DNA from: Pseudomonadota bacterium | GTDB lineage: Bacteria > Pseudomonadota > Gammaproteobacteria > Burkholderiales > Burkholderiaceae_C | Length of the DNA stretch: 36,530 nt | Reading direction: 5' to 3' | Assembly (NCBI GenBank): GCA_018241895.1 | Contig: JAFECX010000142.1 | Location: 1 to 36,530 of the forward strand | Part shown: positions 1-8,198 of the stretch, piece by piece | How the letters are laid out: every line of letters starts with the position of its first letter | Position numbering within the stretch: the stretch's first letter is position 1 | Program-made: the position numbers and the translations under genes | The notes under the pieces: generated by a model | Databases searched by the model: none | Told to the model about the DNA's origin: nothing | Seen by the model: the letters and a program-made list of their open reading frames with translations, nothing else

Positions 1-18
1 ATGATCCGCAAAGGTTAA
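1..18 (+). CDS. C-terminal tail of an upstream gene, possibly HIT family
   Basis: The first six codons of the window read M-I-R-K-G-stop in the frame ending at base 18, immediately before the tatA ribosome binding site. HinT-like histidine-triad proteins often end in a short G-P-M-x-x-K-G tail, and a HIT gene commonly precedes tatA in Burkholderiales, so a hinT-like gene is the best guess. Only five residues are visible, so the identity is inference from position. Confidence 0.35.
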   Translation: MIRKG

Positions 19-32
19 GGAAGGAGCACACC

Positions 33-266
33 ATGGGTGGCTTGAGCATCTGGCATTGGCTGATCGTCCTCGTCGTCGTCGTGCTGATCTTCGGCACCAA
101 GAAGCTGCGCAACATCGGCGAGGATCTCGGCAGCGCCGTCAAGGGCTTCAAGCAGGGCATGAAAGACGGCGGCAGCGACGAACCGGTGCCGCCGAGCCAG
201 CAGGTGACGTCCAGCAAGAAGCCCGACGCGAACACCGTCGACGTCGAGGCCAAGACCAAGGTCTGA
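33..266 (+). CDS. tatA: Twin-arginine translocase subunit TatA
   Basis: Small pore-forming subunit of the Tat system, which moves folded, often cofactor-bearing proteins across the inner membrane. The 77-residue protein has the classic layout: a very short N-terminus, one hydrophobic helix (about residues 5-21, ending in F-G-T-K-K-L), an amphipathic helix with the conserved G-S-A-V-K-G-F-K pattern, then an acidic, poorly conserved tail. The start is set by a strong AAGGAAGGAG sequence a few bases upstream. It heads a tatA-tatB-tatC cluster. Tat substrates in the window probably include NapG (35576-34944), whose signal carries S-R-R-K. Confidence 0.97.
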   Translation: MGGLSIWHWLIVLVVVVLIFGTKKLRNIGEDLGSAVKGFKQGMKDGGSDEPVPPSQQVTSSKKPDANTVDVEAKTKV

Positions 267-331
267 GCGCAGCTTCGCGACCCGCTGCATCACCCCCTGC
301 CCGGCCCCGCGGCGCGCCGGCTGCCGTACAG

Positions 332-814
332 ATGATCGATTTCGGCTTCGACAAGCTCGCGCTCATCGGCGCCGTGGCGCTCATCGTCATCGGTCCCGAG
401 AAGCTGCCGCGCGTGGCGCGCACCGTCGGCCACCTGCTGGGCAAGGCGCAGCGCTACGTCGCCGACGTGAAAGCCGAGGTCAACCGCTCGATCGAGCTCG
501 ACGAGCTGAAGAAGATGAAGACCGAGTTCGAGAACGCGGCGCGCGACGTCGAGCACACGGTGCGCAGCGAAGTCGACGGCGTCGCGAGCAGCCTGAACCA
601 CGAGTGGAGCGAGATCGGCGCCGACGGCGGCGCGCCCGGCGGTGCCCAGGCCCCGGCGGTGCCGCAATATCGGCACCCGAAGAAGAACTGGCGCCTCAAG
701 CGCGGCGCCACGCCGCAGTGGTACAAGCAGCGCCAGGGCGTGCGCACGCACGCGCAGTCGGGCGCGGCGCGCGTGGCGCGCCATCGCCCGCCGGGCGTCG
801 GCCGGCGCCGCTAG
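332..814 (+). CDS. tatB: Twin-arginine translocase subunit TatB
   Basis: TatB forms the substrate receptor with TatC. The start at 332 gives M-I-D-F-G-F-D-K-L followed by a hydrophobic helix and the conserved G-P-E-K-L-P-R motif near residues 21-27, which distinguishes TatB from TatA. A long amphipathic and coiled section (about 30-95) follows. The protein is 160 residues with a strongly basic C-terminal tail (about 110-160, many Arg/Lys/His), typical of betaproteobacterial TatB and variable between species. No clear ribosome binding site is seen before the ATG. A longer open frame from base 56 overlaps tatA and is not used, because the conserved N-terminus begins at 332. Confidence 0.95.
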   Translation: MIDFGFDKLALIGAVALIVIGPEKLPRVARTVGHLLGKAQRYVADVKAEVNRSIELDELKKMKTEFENAARDVEHTVRSEVDGVASSLNHEWSEIGADGGAPGGAQAPAVPQYRHPKKNWRLKRGATPQWYKQRQGVRTHAQSGAARVARHRPPGVGRRR

Positions 815-846
815 CGCGCCAGCCGCAGCGAGCGAGCCGCAGCGCG

Positions 847-1659
847 ATGAGCGAAGCGCCCAAGGACAAGGAAGACGAACTCGCAGGCACCGAGGCCCCG
901 TTCGTCTCGCACCTGATCGAGCTGCGCGACCGCATCATCCGCGCGCTCGTCGCGGTCGGCATCGCGTTCGGGCTGCTCGCGCTGTGGCCGGGGCCCGGGC
1001 ACCTGTACGACCTGCTCGCCGCGCCGCTGCTCAGCCACCTGCCGCAGGGCGCCCGGCTCATCGCCACCAACGTCATCTCGCCGGTGCTGGTGCCGCTGAA
1101 GATCACGCTGATGGCCGCGCTGCTGCTGGCGCTGCCGTACGTGCTGTACCAGGTCTGGGCCTTCGTCGCGCCGGGGCTGTACTCGCACGAAAAGCGCATG
1201 GTGCTGCCGCTGGTCATCAGCAGCACGTTCCTCTTTCTCGTCGGCATCGCGTTCTGCTACTTCATCGTGATCCCGGGCATGAGCCGCTTCATCCAGGCCT
1301 TCGCACCGACCTCGATCATGGCGGCGCCCGACATCGAGCAGTACTTCGGCTTCGTGCTGACGCTGTTCGTCGTCTTCGGCATCGCGTTCGAGGTGCCGAT
1401 CGCGGTCATCGTGCTCGTGCACATCGGCATCGTCAGCGTCGAGCAACTGGCCAAGGTGCGCGGCTACTTCATCGTCGGCTCGTTCGTCGTGGCGGCCATC
1501 GTCACGCCGCCGGACGTCATCTCGCAGCTCGCGCTCGCGATCCCGATGTGCCTGCTCTACGAGGTCGGCATCGTGGCGGCCAAGATGTCGCGCAAGAACA
1601 AGGACGAGAAGGACGCGGGCGCCGAGGGCAGCGCCGCAGGCGACAAGCCGGCGGGTTGA
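847..1659 (+). CDS. tatC: Twin-arginine translocase subunit TatC
   Basis: TatC is the multispanning core of the Tat receptor and binds the twin-arginine signal. From the ATG at 847 the protein is 270 residues, the usual length, starting M-S-E-A-P-K-D-K-E-D-E-L and reaching the conserved F-V-S-H-L-I-E-L-R-D-R segment at about residues 18-28. Six hydrophobic segments follow, with conserved family blocks such as Q-V-W-A-F-V-A-P-G-L, F-G-I-A-F-E-V-P and I-V-T-P-P-D. The open frame extends further upstream, but that part is not TatC-like and overlaps tatB. The gap after tatB is 32 bases, so all three tat genes are probably one transcript. Confidence 0.97.
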   Translation: MSEAPKDKEDELAGTEAPFVSHLIELRDRIIRALVAVGIAFGLLALWPGPGHLYDLLAAPLLSHLPQGARLIATNVISPVLVPLKITLMAALLLALPYVLYQVWAFVAPGLYSHEKRMVLPLVISSTFLFLVGIAFCYFIVIPGMSRFIQAFAPTSIMAAPDIEQYFGFVLTLFVVFGIAFEVPIAVIVLVHIGIVSVEQLAKVRGYFIVGSFVVAAIVTPPDVISQLALAIPMCLLYEVGIVAAKMSRKNKDEKDAGAEGSAAGDKPAG

Positions 1660-1846
1660 GCCGGCGCGCCGGCCCGGCAATCGCGCGCCACGGGCGGCGA
1701 CATGCCGCGACATCCCGCGACAGGCGGCGACCGGCGGCGATGCGCAGCGATCCTCCGGGAGCGGCCCCGGGCGGACATCGCCTCCGGCCCGGCGCAGGCG
1801 CCACAATCGCCCCCTCCCCACGACCCGAACCCGACCGAGGAGACCC

Positions 1847-3493
1847 ATGAACGGCCAAATGATGCAAATGCCGCTGCTGATCTCGTCCCTGATCGTGCAC
1901 GCCGAGCGGCACCACGGCGAGCAGGAGATCGTCTCGCGCCGCGTCGAGGGCGACCTCCACCGCACCACCTACCGCGAGCTGGCCGCGCGCTCGCGCCGCC
2001 TGGCCAATGCACTGGCCGCGCTCGGCGTCCAGGCGGGCGAGCGCGTGGCGACGCTGGCCTGGAACGGCTACCGCCACATGGAGCTGTACTTCGGCGTCAG
2101 CGGCTCGGGGGCCGTGCTGCACACGCTCAACCCGCGGCTGCACCCCGAGCAGCTCGTCTACATCGCCAACCACGCCGAAGACGCGGTGCTGTTCTTCGAC
2201 CTCACCTTCCTGCCGCTCGTCGCCGCGGTGGCGGGGCACGCGAAGAGCGTGCGCCACTGGGTGGCGATGACCGACCGCGCGCACCTGCCGGCCGATGCGG
2301 CCAAGATCCCCAACCTGCTCGTCTACGAGGAGATCGTCGAGGCCGCCAGCGAGCGCTACGTCTGGCCCAGCTTCGACGAGAACACCGCCTGCGGCCTGTG
2401 CTACACGTCGGGCACCACCGGCAACCCCAAGGGCGTGCTGTACAGCCACCGCAGCAACGTGCTGCACGCCTATGCGGCGGCGCTGCCCGACGCGCTCGAC
2501 TGCTCGGCGCGCGACGTCATCTTGCCGGTGGTGCCGATGTTCCACGTCAACGCCTGGGGTCTGCCGTACGTGGCGGCGATGACCGGCTCCAAGCTGGTGT
2601 TCCCGGGTCCGGCGCTCGACGGCAAGAGCCTGCACGATCTGTTCGAGTCCGAGAAGGTCACCGTCTCGGCCGGCGTGCCCACCGTCTGGCAGGGGCTGCT
2701 GGCCTACGTCGAGGCCAACAAGCTGGGCTTCACGACGATGCGGCGCACGGTGATCGGCGGCTCGGCCTGCCCGCCGGCGATGGCACGCGTCTTCGGCGAG
2801 AAGTACGACGTGCACGTGCTGCACGCCTGGGGCATGACCGAGACCAGCCCGCTGGGCACCACGTGCGCCTTCAAGAGCCAGCACGCGAGCCTCGACAAGG
2901 AGGGCCGCTATGCGCTGATGACCAAGCAGGGCCGGGCGATCTACGGCGTCGACATGAAGGTGGTCGACGCCGACGGCCACGAACTGCCCTTCGGCAGCGA
3001 GCAGTCGGGCGAGCTGCTCGTGCGCGGCCCGTGGGTCCTCCAGCGCTACTTCAAGGAAGAGGCCGCCAACCCGCTCGTCACCGACGCGGCCGGCCACCAG
3101 TGGTTCCCGACCGGCGACGTGGCGACGATCGACGCCGACGGCTACATGCACATCACCGACCGCAGCAAGGACGTCATCAAGTCCGGCGGTGAATGGATCG
3201 GCTCGATCGACCTCGAGAACATCGCCATGGCGCATCCGGCGGTGGCGATGGCCGCCTGCATCGCCGCCGCGCATCCCAAGTGGGACGAGCGGCCGCTGCT
3301 GGTGGTGGTCAAGAAGCCCGGCGCCGAGGTGACGCGCGAGGAGCTGCTGGCCTTCTACGAAGGCAAGGTCGCCAAGTTCTGGCTGCCCGACGACGTGGTG
3401 TTCGTCGACGCCATCCCGCTGGGCGCCACCGGCAAGATGCAGAAGAACAAGCTGCGCGAGCAGTTCAGGGACTACAAGCTGCCGACGGCCTGA
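1847..3493 (+). CDS. Acyl-CoA ligase, 3-methylthiopropionate/medium-chain fatty acid type
   Basis: ATP-dependent acyl-adenylate-forming enzyme that activates a carboxylic acid to its CoA thioester. The 548-residue protein has the phosphate-binding signature Y-T-S-G-T-T-G-N-P-K-G (about 186-196), the adenine-binding block G-M-T-E-T-S-P-L-G, the hinge/C-domain segment S-G-G-E-W-I-G-S-I-D-L-E-N and the C-terminal catalytic lysine context G-A-T-G-K-M-Q-K-N-K-L. The N-terminus (M-Q-M-P-L-L-I-S-S-L-I) and overall length fit the DmdB-like subgroup usually annotated as 3-(methylthio)propionyl-CoA or long-chain fatty-acid ligase. The start has a GAGGAGA sequence just upstream. Exact substrate cannot be read from sequence. 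It stands alone between tatC and the hpa operon, so a link with aromatic degradation is only possible. Confidence 0.9.
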   Translation: MNGQMMQMPLLISSLIVHAERHHGEQEIVSRRVEGDLHRTTYRELAARSRRLANALAALGVQAGERVATLAWNGYRHMELYFGVSGSGAVLHTLNPRLHPEQLVYIANHAEDAVLFFDLTFLPLVAAVAGHAKSVRHWVAMTDRAHLPADAAKIPNLLVYEEIVEAASERYVWPSFDENTACGLCYTSGTTGNPKGVLYSHRSNVLHAYAAALPDALDCSARDVILPVVPMFHVNAWGLPYVAAMTGSKLVFPGPALDGKSLHDLFESEKVTVSAGVPTVWQGLLAYVEANKLGFTTMRRTVIGGSACPPAMARVFGEKYDVHVLHAWGMTETSPLGTTCAFKSQHASLDKEGRYALMTKQGRAIYGVDMKVVDADGHELPFGSEQSGELLVRGPWVLQRYFKEEAANPLVTDAAGHQWFPTGDVATIDADGYMHITDRSKDVIKSGGEWIGSIDLENIAMAHPAVAMAACIAAAHPKWDERPLLVVVKKPGAEVTREELLAFYEGKVAKFWLPDDVVFVDAIPLGATGKMQKNKLREQFRDYKLPTA

Positions 3494-3568
3494 GCGGGTG
3501 CGCCGGCGGCGTGCCCGAGAGCGCCTCGGGCGCACCGACGACGCGCCGCCAGCCGCTGTCGGTCAAAT

Positions 3569-3581
3569 GTGGCTCGGCCAC
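3569..3581. promoter_or_regulatory. Small inverted repeat upstream of the hpa operon
   Basis: GTGGC-TCG-GCCAC is a perfect 5-bp dyad with a 3-base centre, about 57 bases upstream of the proposed -10 of hpaG1. Homoprotocatechuate operons are often repressed by a MarR-type HpaR, which binds dyads near the promoter, but no hpaR gene lies in the window and such short dyads are common in GC-rich DNA. Weak candidate operator only. Confidence 0.2.
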
Positions 3582-3637
3582 TGTGCCCGGCCTCCCACGG
3601 CGGGCGAGTTGGACGCGGCCCGGCCCCTGCGGCGCTC

Positions 3638-3643
3638 TATAGT
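3638..3643 (+). promoter_or_regulatory. -10 element of the hpa operon
   Basis: TATAGT matches the sigma-70 -10 consensus at five of six positions and ends 8 bases before the hpaG1 ATG at 3652. No good -35 is seen at 16-18 bases spacing, and there is no ribosome binding site before hpaG1, so transcription probably starts at or next to the ATG (leaderless or near-leaderless mRNA). Confidence 0.5.
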
Positions 3644-3651
3644 CGCCGCTC

Positions 3652-4359
3652 ATGAGCCTGTCCGCCGCATCGACGCCCGCCGGCAGCGACGCACTGCCCG
3701 CACTCGACGTCGCGCCGTGGCGGCTCACGGGCACCGTCGTCGGTGCCGCGATCGCCGACCCGGCACTGCTCGACGCGCTCGGCGAGCGCGTCGGGCAGGC
3801 CCCGTACCGCGGCGCGCCGCGTGCGCCGGTGCTCTACGTCAAGCCGCGCCACACGCTGGCCGCAGCGTGCTCGGCGTTCACGCTGCCTGCCGGTGCCGAC
3901 GCGATCGAGGCCGCGGCGACGCTCGCACTGGTGATCGGCCACACGGCGTGCCGCGTCGACGCGGCGGCAGCCGCCGGCTGCATCGCCGCCCGTGCGCTCG
4001 CAGTCGACCTCGGCCTGCCGCTCGTGAGCTGGTACCGCCCGGCCGCGCCGGCGCGCGCACTCGACGGGTCGCTGCGGCTGGGCCCGCCGCAGCCGGCTGC
4101 AGCCGATGTCGCCGCGGCGCCGGCCACGCTGCAGGTGTTCGTCGACGGCCGGCTCGCGCAACAGGTCGACACCGGCCGCTTCCTGCGCACGTCGGCGCAG
4201 CTCGTGGCGGACGTGTCCGAATTCATGACGCTCGCCGCAGGCGACGTGCTGCTCGTCGGCCTGCCGCATGCCGCGCCGCTCGTGCGCGGCGGGCAGCGCG
4301 TGCACATCGAAGGCAGCGGGCTCGGCAGCCTGCAGTTCACCGTCGAGGGCGCGCCGTGA
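3652..4359 (+). CDS. hpaG1: HpaG1, N-terminal-type subunit of the HHDD isomerase/OPET decarboxylase
   Basis: Fumarylacetoacetate-hydrolase-fold protein of 235 residues that aligns by eye with the N-terminal half of the single-chain HpaG of E. coli (shared blocks: K-P-R-H-T, A-L-V-I-G-H-T-A, S-W-Y-R-P-A, S-E-F-M-T-L-A-A-G-D-V-L-L-V-G). The acidic metal-binding E-x-E seen in the partner HpaG2 is replaced here by Ala-rich sequence (E-A-A-A-T-L-A-L-V), as in the degenerate N-terminal domain of E. coli HpaG, so this subunit is probably not the main catalytic one. It opens the hpa operon; its TGA overlaps the GTG start of hpaG2, which suggests coupled translation and a one-to-one complex. The ATG is preceded by a -10 element rather than a ribosome binding site. 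Confidence 0.85.
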   Translation: MSLSAASTPAGSDALPALDVAPWRLTGTVVGAAIADPALLDALGERVGQAPYRGAPRAPVLYVKPRHTLAAACSAFTLPAGADAIEAAATLALVIGHTACRVDAAAAAGCIAARALAVDLGLPLVSWYRPAAPARALDGSLRLGPPQPAAADVAAAPATLQVFVDGRLAQQVDTGRFLRTSAQLVADVSEFMTLAAGDVLLVGLPHAAPLVRGGQRVHIEGSGLGSLQFTVEGAP

Positions 4360-5165
4360 GCCGCCCGGGCGCCGGCACGGGTCGCACGGCGCGCACCGCA
4401 CGCGTCGCCCACGCCGGCGCCATCCACGAGGCGCACCCGCACGCAGCCGGGGTGCAGCTCGCCGACGGCCGCGTGCTCGCCGAGGACGCCGTCGTCTGGC
4501 TGCCGCCGGTGCAGCCGGGCACCGTCGTCGCGCTCGGCCTGAACTACGCCGATCATGTGCAGGAGCTGGCCAAGGAGCTGGCCCGGCCGGCGGCGCCGTC
4601 CGACAGCGAGCCGCTCGTCTTCTTCAAGACCGCCGCCAGCCTGCTCGGCCATCGCGGCCTGACCTGGCGGCCGCGCGCGGTGCGCTTCATGCACTACGAG
4701 TGCGAGCTGGCGGTGATCATCGGGCGCGGCGGCCGCGACATCGCCGAGCCGGACGCGATGGCGCACGTGGCCGGCTACACGGTGGCCAACGACTACGCGA
4801 TCCGCGACTATCTCGAGAACTGGCACCGTCCCAACCTGCGCGTCAAGAACCGCGACGGCGCCACCGTGCTCGGCCCCTGGTTCGTGCCCGCGGCCGAAGT
4901 GGGCGATCCGCACGCGCTCGCGCTGCGCACCTGGGTCAACGGCAAGCTCGTGCAGCAGGGCCACACGTCGAACATGGTGCACCGCGTGGCGCCGCTCGTC
5001 GCGTGGCTGAGCCGCTTCATGACGCTGGCGCCGGGCGACGTCATCCTGACCGGAACGCCCGAGGGCGTGGTCAACGTCGACGCCGGTGACGAAGTGGTGT
5101 GCGAGATCGAGGGCATCGGCCGCCTGGTCAACACCCTCGCCGACGATGCGGCCTTCGGTCGCTGA
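4356..5165 (+). CDS. hpaG2: HpaG2, catalytic subunit: 2-hydroxyhepta-2,4-diene-1,7-dioate isomerase / 5-oxopent-3-ene-1,2,5-tricarboxylate decarboxylase
   Basis: Catalyses decarboxylation and tautomerisation in homoprotocatechuate breakdown. The 269-residue protein matches the C-terminal half of E. coli HpaG: A-L-G-L-N-Y-A-D-H near residues 61-69, the metal-binding H-Y-E-C-E-L-A-V-I-I-G, A-G-Y-T-V-A-N-D-Y-A-I-R-D-Y-L-E-N with its metal-binding Asp, and the C-terminal T-G-T-P-E-G-V. All key acidic residues are present. The start is the GTG at 4356, which overlaps the hpaG1 stop in a GTGA; the open frame continues upstream but only as the opposite reading of hpaG1. The first 30 residues are Arg/Ala-rich and poorly conserved, so a slightly later start cannot be excluded. 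Confidence 0.9.
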   Translation: MSRPGAGTGRTARTARVAHAGAIHEAHPHAAGVQLADGRVLAEDAVVWLPPVQPGTVVALGLNYADHVQELAKELARPAAPSDSEPLVFFKTAASLLGHRGLTWRPRAVRFMHYECELAVIIGRGGRDIAEPDAMAHVAGYTVANDYAIRDYLENWHRPNLRVKNRDGATVLGPWFVPAAEVGDPHALALRTWVNGKLVQQGHTSNMVHRVAPLVAWLSRFMTLAPGDVILTGTPEGVVNVDAGDEVVCEIEGIGRLVNTLADDAAFGR

Positions 5166-5220
5166 GCCCGGCCGCCGCGCGTCGAGCGACGATCATGGAC
5201 ACCGAACGGAGACCCGCCGC

Positions 5221-6678
5221 ATGTACATCCGCCATCTGATCGGCGGCAAGGCGCACGACAGCGCCGAGCACTTCGAGACCGTCAATCCGGCGACGCAGGC
5301 CGTGCTGGCCGAAGTCGCGCGCGGCGGCGCGCCGGAGATCGATGCCGCCGTCGCCGCGGCCAAGGCGGCGTTCCCCGCCTGGTCGCGCCTGCCGGCACCC
5401 GAGCGCGCGAAGATCATGCACCGCCTGGGCGACCTGATCACGGCCAACGTGGCCCCGCTCGCCGCCACCGAGACCAGCGACACCGGCCAGCCGATCGCAC
5501 AGACCGGCGGCAGCCTGGTGCCGCGCGCGGCCGACAACTTCCACTACTTCGCCGAGATGTGCGTGCGCGTCGACGGCCACACCTATCCGACGCCGACGCA
5601 CCTGAACTACACGCTGTTCCATCCGGTGGGCGTGTGCGCGCTCGTCAGCCCGTGGAACGTGCCGTTCATGACCGCGACCTGGAAGGTCGCGCCCTGCCTG
5701 GCGTTCGGCAACACGGCGGTGCTGAAGATGAGCGAGCTGTCGCCGCTCAGCGCGGCGCGCCTGGGCGAACTCGCGCTCGAGGCCGGCGTGCCGCCGGGCG
5801 TGCTCAATGTCGTGCACGGCTACGGCAGGGAGGCCGGCGAGCCGCTGGTCTGCCACCGCGACGTGCGCGCCGTCAGCTTCACCGGCTCGACGCTGACCGG
5901 CCAGCGCATCGTGCAGGCCGCGGGCCTGAAGAAGTTCAGCATGGAGCTCGGCGGCAAGAGCCCGTTCGTCGTCTTCGAGGACGCCGACCTGGTGCGCGCG
6001 ATGGACGCCGCGGTCTTCATGATCTTCTCCAACAACGGCGAGCGCTGCACCGCCGGCAGCCGCATCTTCGTGCAGCGCTCGATCTACGCGGCGTTCGCCG
6101 ACAAGTTCGCCGCGCGCGCCTCGCGCATCACGGTCGGCGACCCGATGCTCGACACCACGATCGTCGGCCCGATGATCAGCCGCCAGCACCTGGCCAAGGT
6201 GCGCAACTACATCGCCCTCGGCGTCGAGGAAGGCGCCGAACTGCTCACCGGCGGCCTCGAGCCGCCGCGCATGCCGCTCGGCCTGGCCGGCGGCAACTTC
6301 GTCGTGCCCACGGTGTTCGGCAAGGTCGCCAACCGCATGCGCATCGCGCAGGACGAGATCTTCGGCCCCGTCGCCTGCCTGATCCCGTTCGACGACGAGG
6401 ACGACGCGATCCGCCTGGCCAACGACATCCCGTACGGACTGTCGAGCTACGTCTTCACCGAGAACCTCGGGCGCGCGCACCGCGTGGCCGCCGCGATCGA
6501 GGCCGGCATGTGCTTCGTCAACAGCCAGAACGTGCGCGACCTGCGCCAGCCCTTCGGCGGCACCAAGGCCAGCGGCATCGGGCGCGAAGGCGGCACCTGG
6601 AGCTACGAGGTCTTCCTGGAGCCGAAGAACGTGTGCGTGTCGCTCGGCTCGCACCCGATTCCGCACTGGGGGCGCTAG
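5221..6678 (+). CDS. hpaE: 5-carboxymethyl-2-hydroxymuconate semialdehyde dehydrogenase HpaE
   Basis: NAD-dependent aldehyde dehydrogenase that oxidises the ring-cleavage semialdehyde made by HpaD. The 485-residue protein has the family motifs: V-S-P-W-N-V-P-F-M cofactor segment, F-T-G-S-T-L-T-G, the general base Glu242 in M-E-L-G-G-K-S-P and the nucleophile Cys276 in N-N-G-E-R-C-T-A-G-S. The conserved C-terminus P-F-G-G-T-K-A-S-G-I-G-R-E-G-G is complete. An ACGGAGA ribosome binding site precedes the ATG at 5221 by 8 bases, and the N-terminus (I-G-G-K-x-x-D-S) fits the family, so the longer open frame beginning within hpaG2 is rejected. The assignment to HpaE rather than a generic dehydrogenase rests on context and on the fit with the family. 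Confidence 0.92.
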   Translation: MYIRHLIGGKAHDSAEHFETVNPATQAVLAEVARGGAPEIDAAVAAAKAAFPAWSRLPAPERAKIMHRLGDLITANVAPLAATETSDTGQPIAQTGGSLVPRAADNFHYFAEMCVRVDGHTYPTPTHLNYTLFHPVGVCALVSPWNVPFMTATWKVAPCLAFGNTAVLKMSELSPLSAARLGELALEAGVPPGVLNVVHGYGREAGEPLVCHRDVRAVSFTGSTLTGQRIVQAAGLKKFSMELGGKSPFVVFEDADLVRAMDAAVFMIFSNNGERCTAGSRIFVQRSIYAAFADKFAARASRITVGDPMLDTTIVGPMISRQHLAKVRNYIALGVEEGAELLTGGLEPPRMPLGLAGGNFVVPTVFGKVANRMRIAQDEIFGPVACLIPFDDEDDAIRLANDIPYGLSSYVFTENLGRAHRVAAAIEAGMCFVNSQNVRDLRQPFGGTKASGIGREGGTWSYEVFLEPKNVCVSLGSHPIPHWGR

Positions 6679-6700
6679 CCACCGCGAAGGAGCACTCACG

Positions 6701-7639
6701 ATGGGCAAGCTCGCACTCGCCGCCAAGGTCAGCCACGTGCCGTCGATCTACCTCAGCGAGACCGGCGGCGGCACGCGCCAGGGCTCGCGCCAGGACGCGA
6801 TCGACGGCTACGCCGAGATCGGCCGGCGCTGCCGCGACCTGGGCGTCGACACGATCGTCGTCTTCGACACGCACTGGCTCGTCAACGCCAGCTACCACAT
6901 CAACTGCGCGCCGCAGTTCAAGGGCCTGTACACGAGCCCCGAGCTGCCGCACTTCATCACCAACATGGCGTACGAGTTCCCGGGCAACCCGGTGCTCGGC
7001 CGCCTGCTGGCGGCCAAGGGCAACGAAATGGGCGTCGAGACGCTGGCGCACGACGCGACCTCGCTCGCGCCCGAGTACGGCACGCTGGTGCCGATGCGCT
7101 ACATGAACGGCGACCGGCATTTCAAGGTCGTCTCGGTGTCGGCGATGTGCACGGTGCACCACCTGGACGACAGCGCACGCCTGGGCTGGGCGATGCGCCG
7201 CGCCGTCGAGGAGGACTACGACGGCGCGGTGGCGTTCCTGGCCAGCGGCTCGCTGTCGCACCGCTTCGCGCAGAACGGCCTCGCGCCGCAGTTCGCGTTC
7301 AGGATCTGGAGCCCGTTCCTCGAGGAACTCGACCACCACGTGATCGCGATGTGGAAGGCCGGCCGCTGGCGCGAGTTCTGCGGCATGCTGCCCGAGTACG
7401 CGCCCAAGGGCCACGGCGAGGGCTTCATGCACGACACCGCGATGCTGCTGGGCGCGCTCGGCTGGAGCGCGTACGACGGCAAGGCCGAGATCGTCACGCC
7501 CTACTTCGGCGCCTCGGGCACGGGCCAGATGCACGCCGTGCTGCCGGTGACGCCGCAGACGGGCGACGCCATCCCGGCCGCGGTGGCCTCGCACGCCGAG
7601 GGCTTCATGGCCGCGACCTCCGCGCCCCGGCGCGCGTAG
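6701..7639 (+). CDS. hpaD: 3,4-dihydroxyphenylacetate 2,3-dioxygenase HpaD
   Basis: Extradiol ring-cleavage dioxygenase of the LigB superfamily; opens homoprotocatechuate to 5-carboxymethyl-2-hydroxymuconate semialdehyde. At 312 residues it is slightly longer than the E. coli enzyme and matches it almost continuously: the N-terminus M-G-K-L-A-L-A-A-K-V-S-H-V-P-S, V-F-D-T-H-W-L-V-N, N-C-A-P-Q-F-K-G-L-Y-T-S, E-L-P-H-F-I, G-T-L-V-P-M-R-Y-M-N, A-S-G-S-L-S-H-R-F and G-E-G-F-M-H-D-T. These include the His residues and acidic residues expected around the Fe(II) site. A strong GAAGGAG site lies 10 bases before the ATG. The C-terminal tail of about 25 residues is extra and Ala-rich. Confidence 0.95.
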   Translation: MGKLALAAKVSHVPSIYLSETGGGTRQGSRQDAIDGYAEIGRRCRDLGVDTIVVFDTHWLVNASYHINCAPQFKGLYTSPELPHFITNMAYEFPGNPVLGRLLAAKGNEMGVETLAHDATSLAPEYGTLVPMRYMNGDRHFKVVSVSAMCTVHHLDDSARLGWAMRRAVEEDYDGAVAFLASGSLSHRFAQNGLAPQFAFRIWSPFLEELDHHVIAMWKAGRWREFCGMLPEYAPKGHGEGFMHDTAMLLGALGWSAYDGKAEIVTPYFGASGTGQMHAVLPVTPQTGDAIPAAVASHAEGFMAATSAPRRA

Positions 7640-7675
7640 CGGCGCGCGCGCATCCACGACGCGGGAGGACGCGGC

Positions 7676-8137
7676 GTGCCGCACCTGGTGATCCTGTACA
7701 CGCCGCAGCTCGACGCCGAGACCGACGTCGGCGCGCTGTGCCGCAAGCTGGCCGACACGCTGCTGGCCGCGCGCGACGAGGCCGGCAAGCCGGTGTTTCC
7801 ACCCGGTGGCACGCGCGTGCTCGCGTACGCGGCGACGCACCACGCAGTGAGCGACGGCGGCGCGGCCGACCGCGCCTGCGGCGGCAGCGGCGACTACGCC
7901 TTCGTCTACGCCAACCTGCGCATGGGCGCCGGCCGCAGCGCTGCCGTGCAGCGCGAAGTGGGCGCGGCGCTGCTCGCCACGGCGAAGGCGCATCTGGCGC
8001 CGCTGTACGAGCGGCGGCGCATCGGCCTGACGCTGCAGATCGACGAAGGGCGCGAGGTCTTCGACGCCAAGCTCGGCACCATCCACCCGCTGTTCGCCGC
8101 GCCCGCGCCCGCCAGGGGCGAGCCGCCCGGGCCATGA
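7676..8137 (+). CDS. hpaF: 5-carboxymethyl-2-hydroxymuconate delta-isomerase HpaF
   Basis: Tautomerase-fold enzyme that isomerises 5-carboxymethyl-2-hydroxymuconate for the next step by HpaG. The start is a GTG with a GGGAGGA site 8 bases upstream; the mature enzyme begins with the catalytic Pro after the initiator Met (M-P-H-L-V-I-L), as in E. coli HpaF. The block [15 protein letters not shown] near residues 77-91 corresponds to Y-A-F-V-H-M-T-L-K-I-G-A-G-R-S of the E. coli protein, and the C-terminus keeps the conserved H-P-L-F. At 153 residues it is longer than the usual 125-130, with an extra Gly/Pro-rich tail. Confidence 0.9.
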   Translation: MPHLVILYTPQLDAETDVGALCRKLADTLLAARDEAGKPVFPPGGTRVLAYAATHHAVSDGGAADRACGGSGDYAFVYANLRMGAGRSAAVQREVGAALLATAKAHLAPLYERRRIGLTLQIDEGREVFDAKLGTIHPLFAAPAPARGEPPGP

Positions 8138-8198
8138 GGCGCCGGCAAGCGCGCCGGCGCACCGGCACCACCGCACGCTCCGTGCCGGGGATCGAGCC

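Noticed and set aside
1661-1672. Palindrome CCGGCGCGCCGG just after tatC as a terminator
   Set aside because: Short self-complementary GC stretch with no loop and no T run; similar strings occur throughout this DNA.
1517-3535. A 672-codon minus-strand frame opposite the acyl-CoA ligase
   Set aside because: Mirror of a clear coding gene; no ribosome binding site and no conserved motif.
8138-8198. A separate short gene between hpaF and hpaH
   Set aside because: Only 61 bases, no ribosome binding site or start that leads to a plausible peptide.
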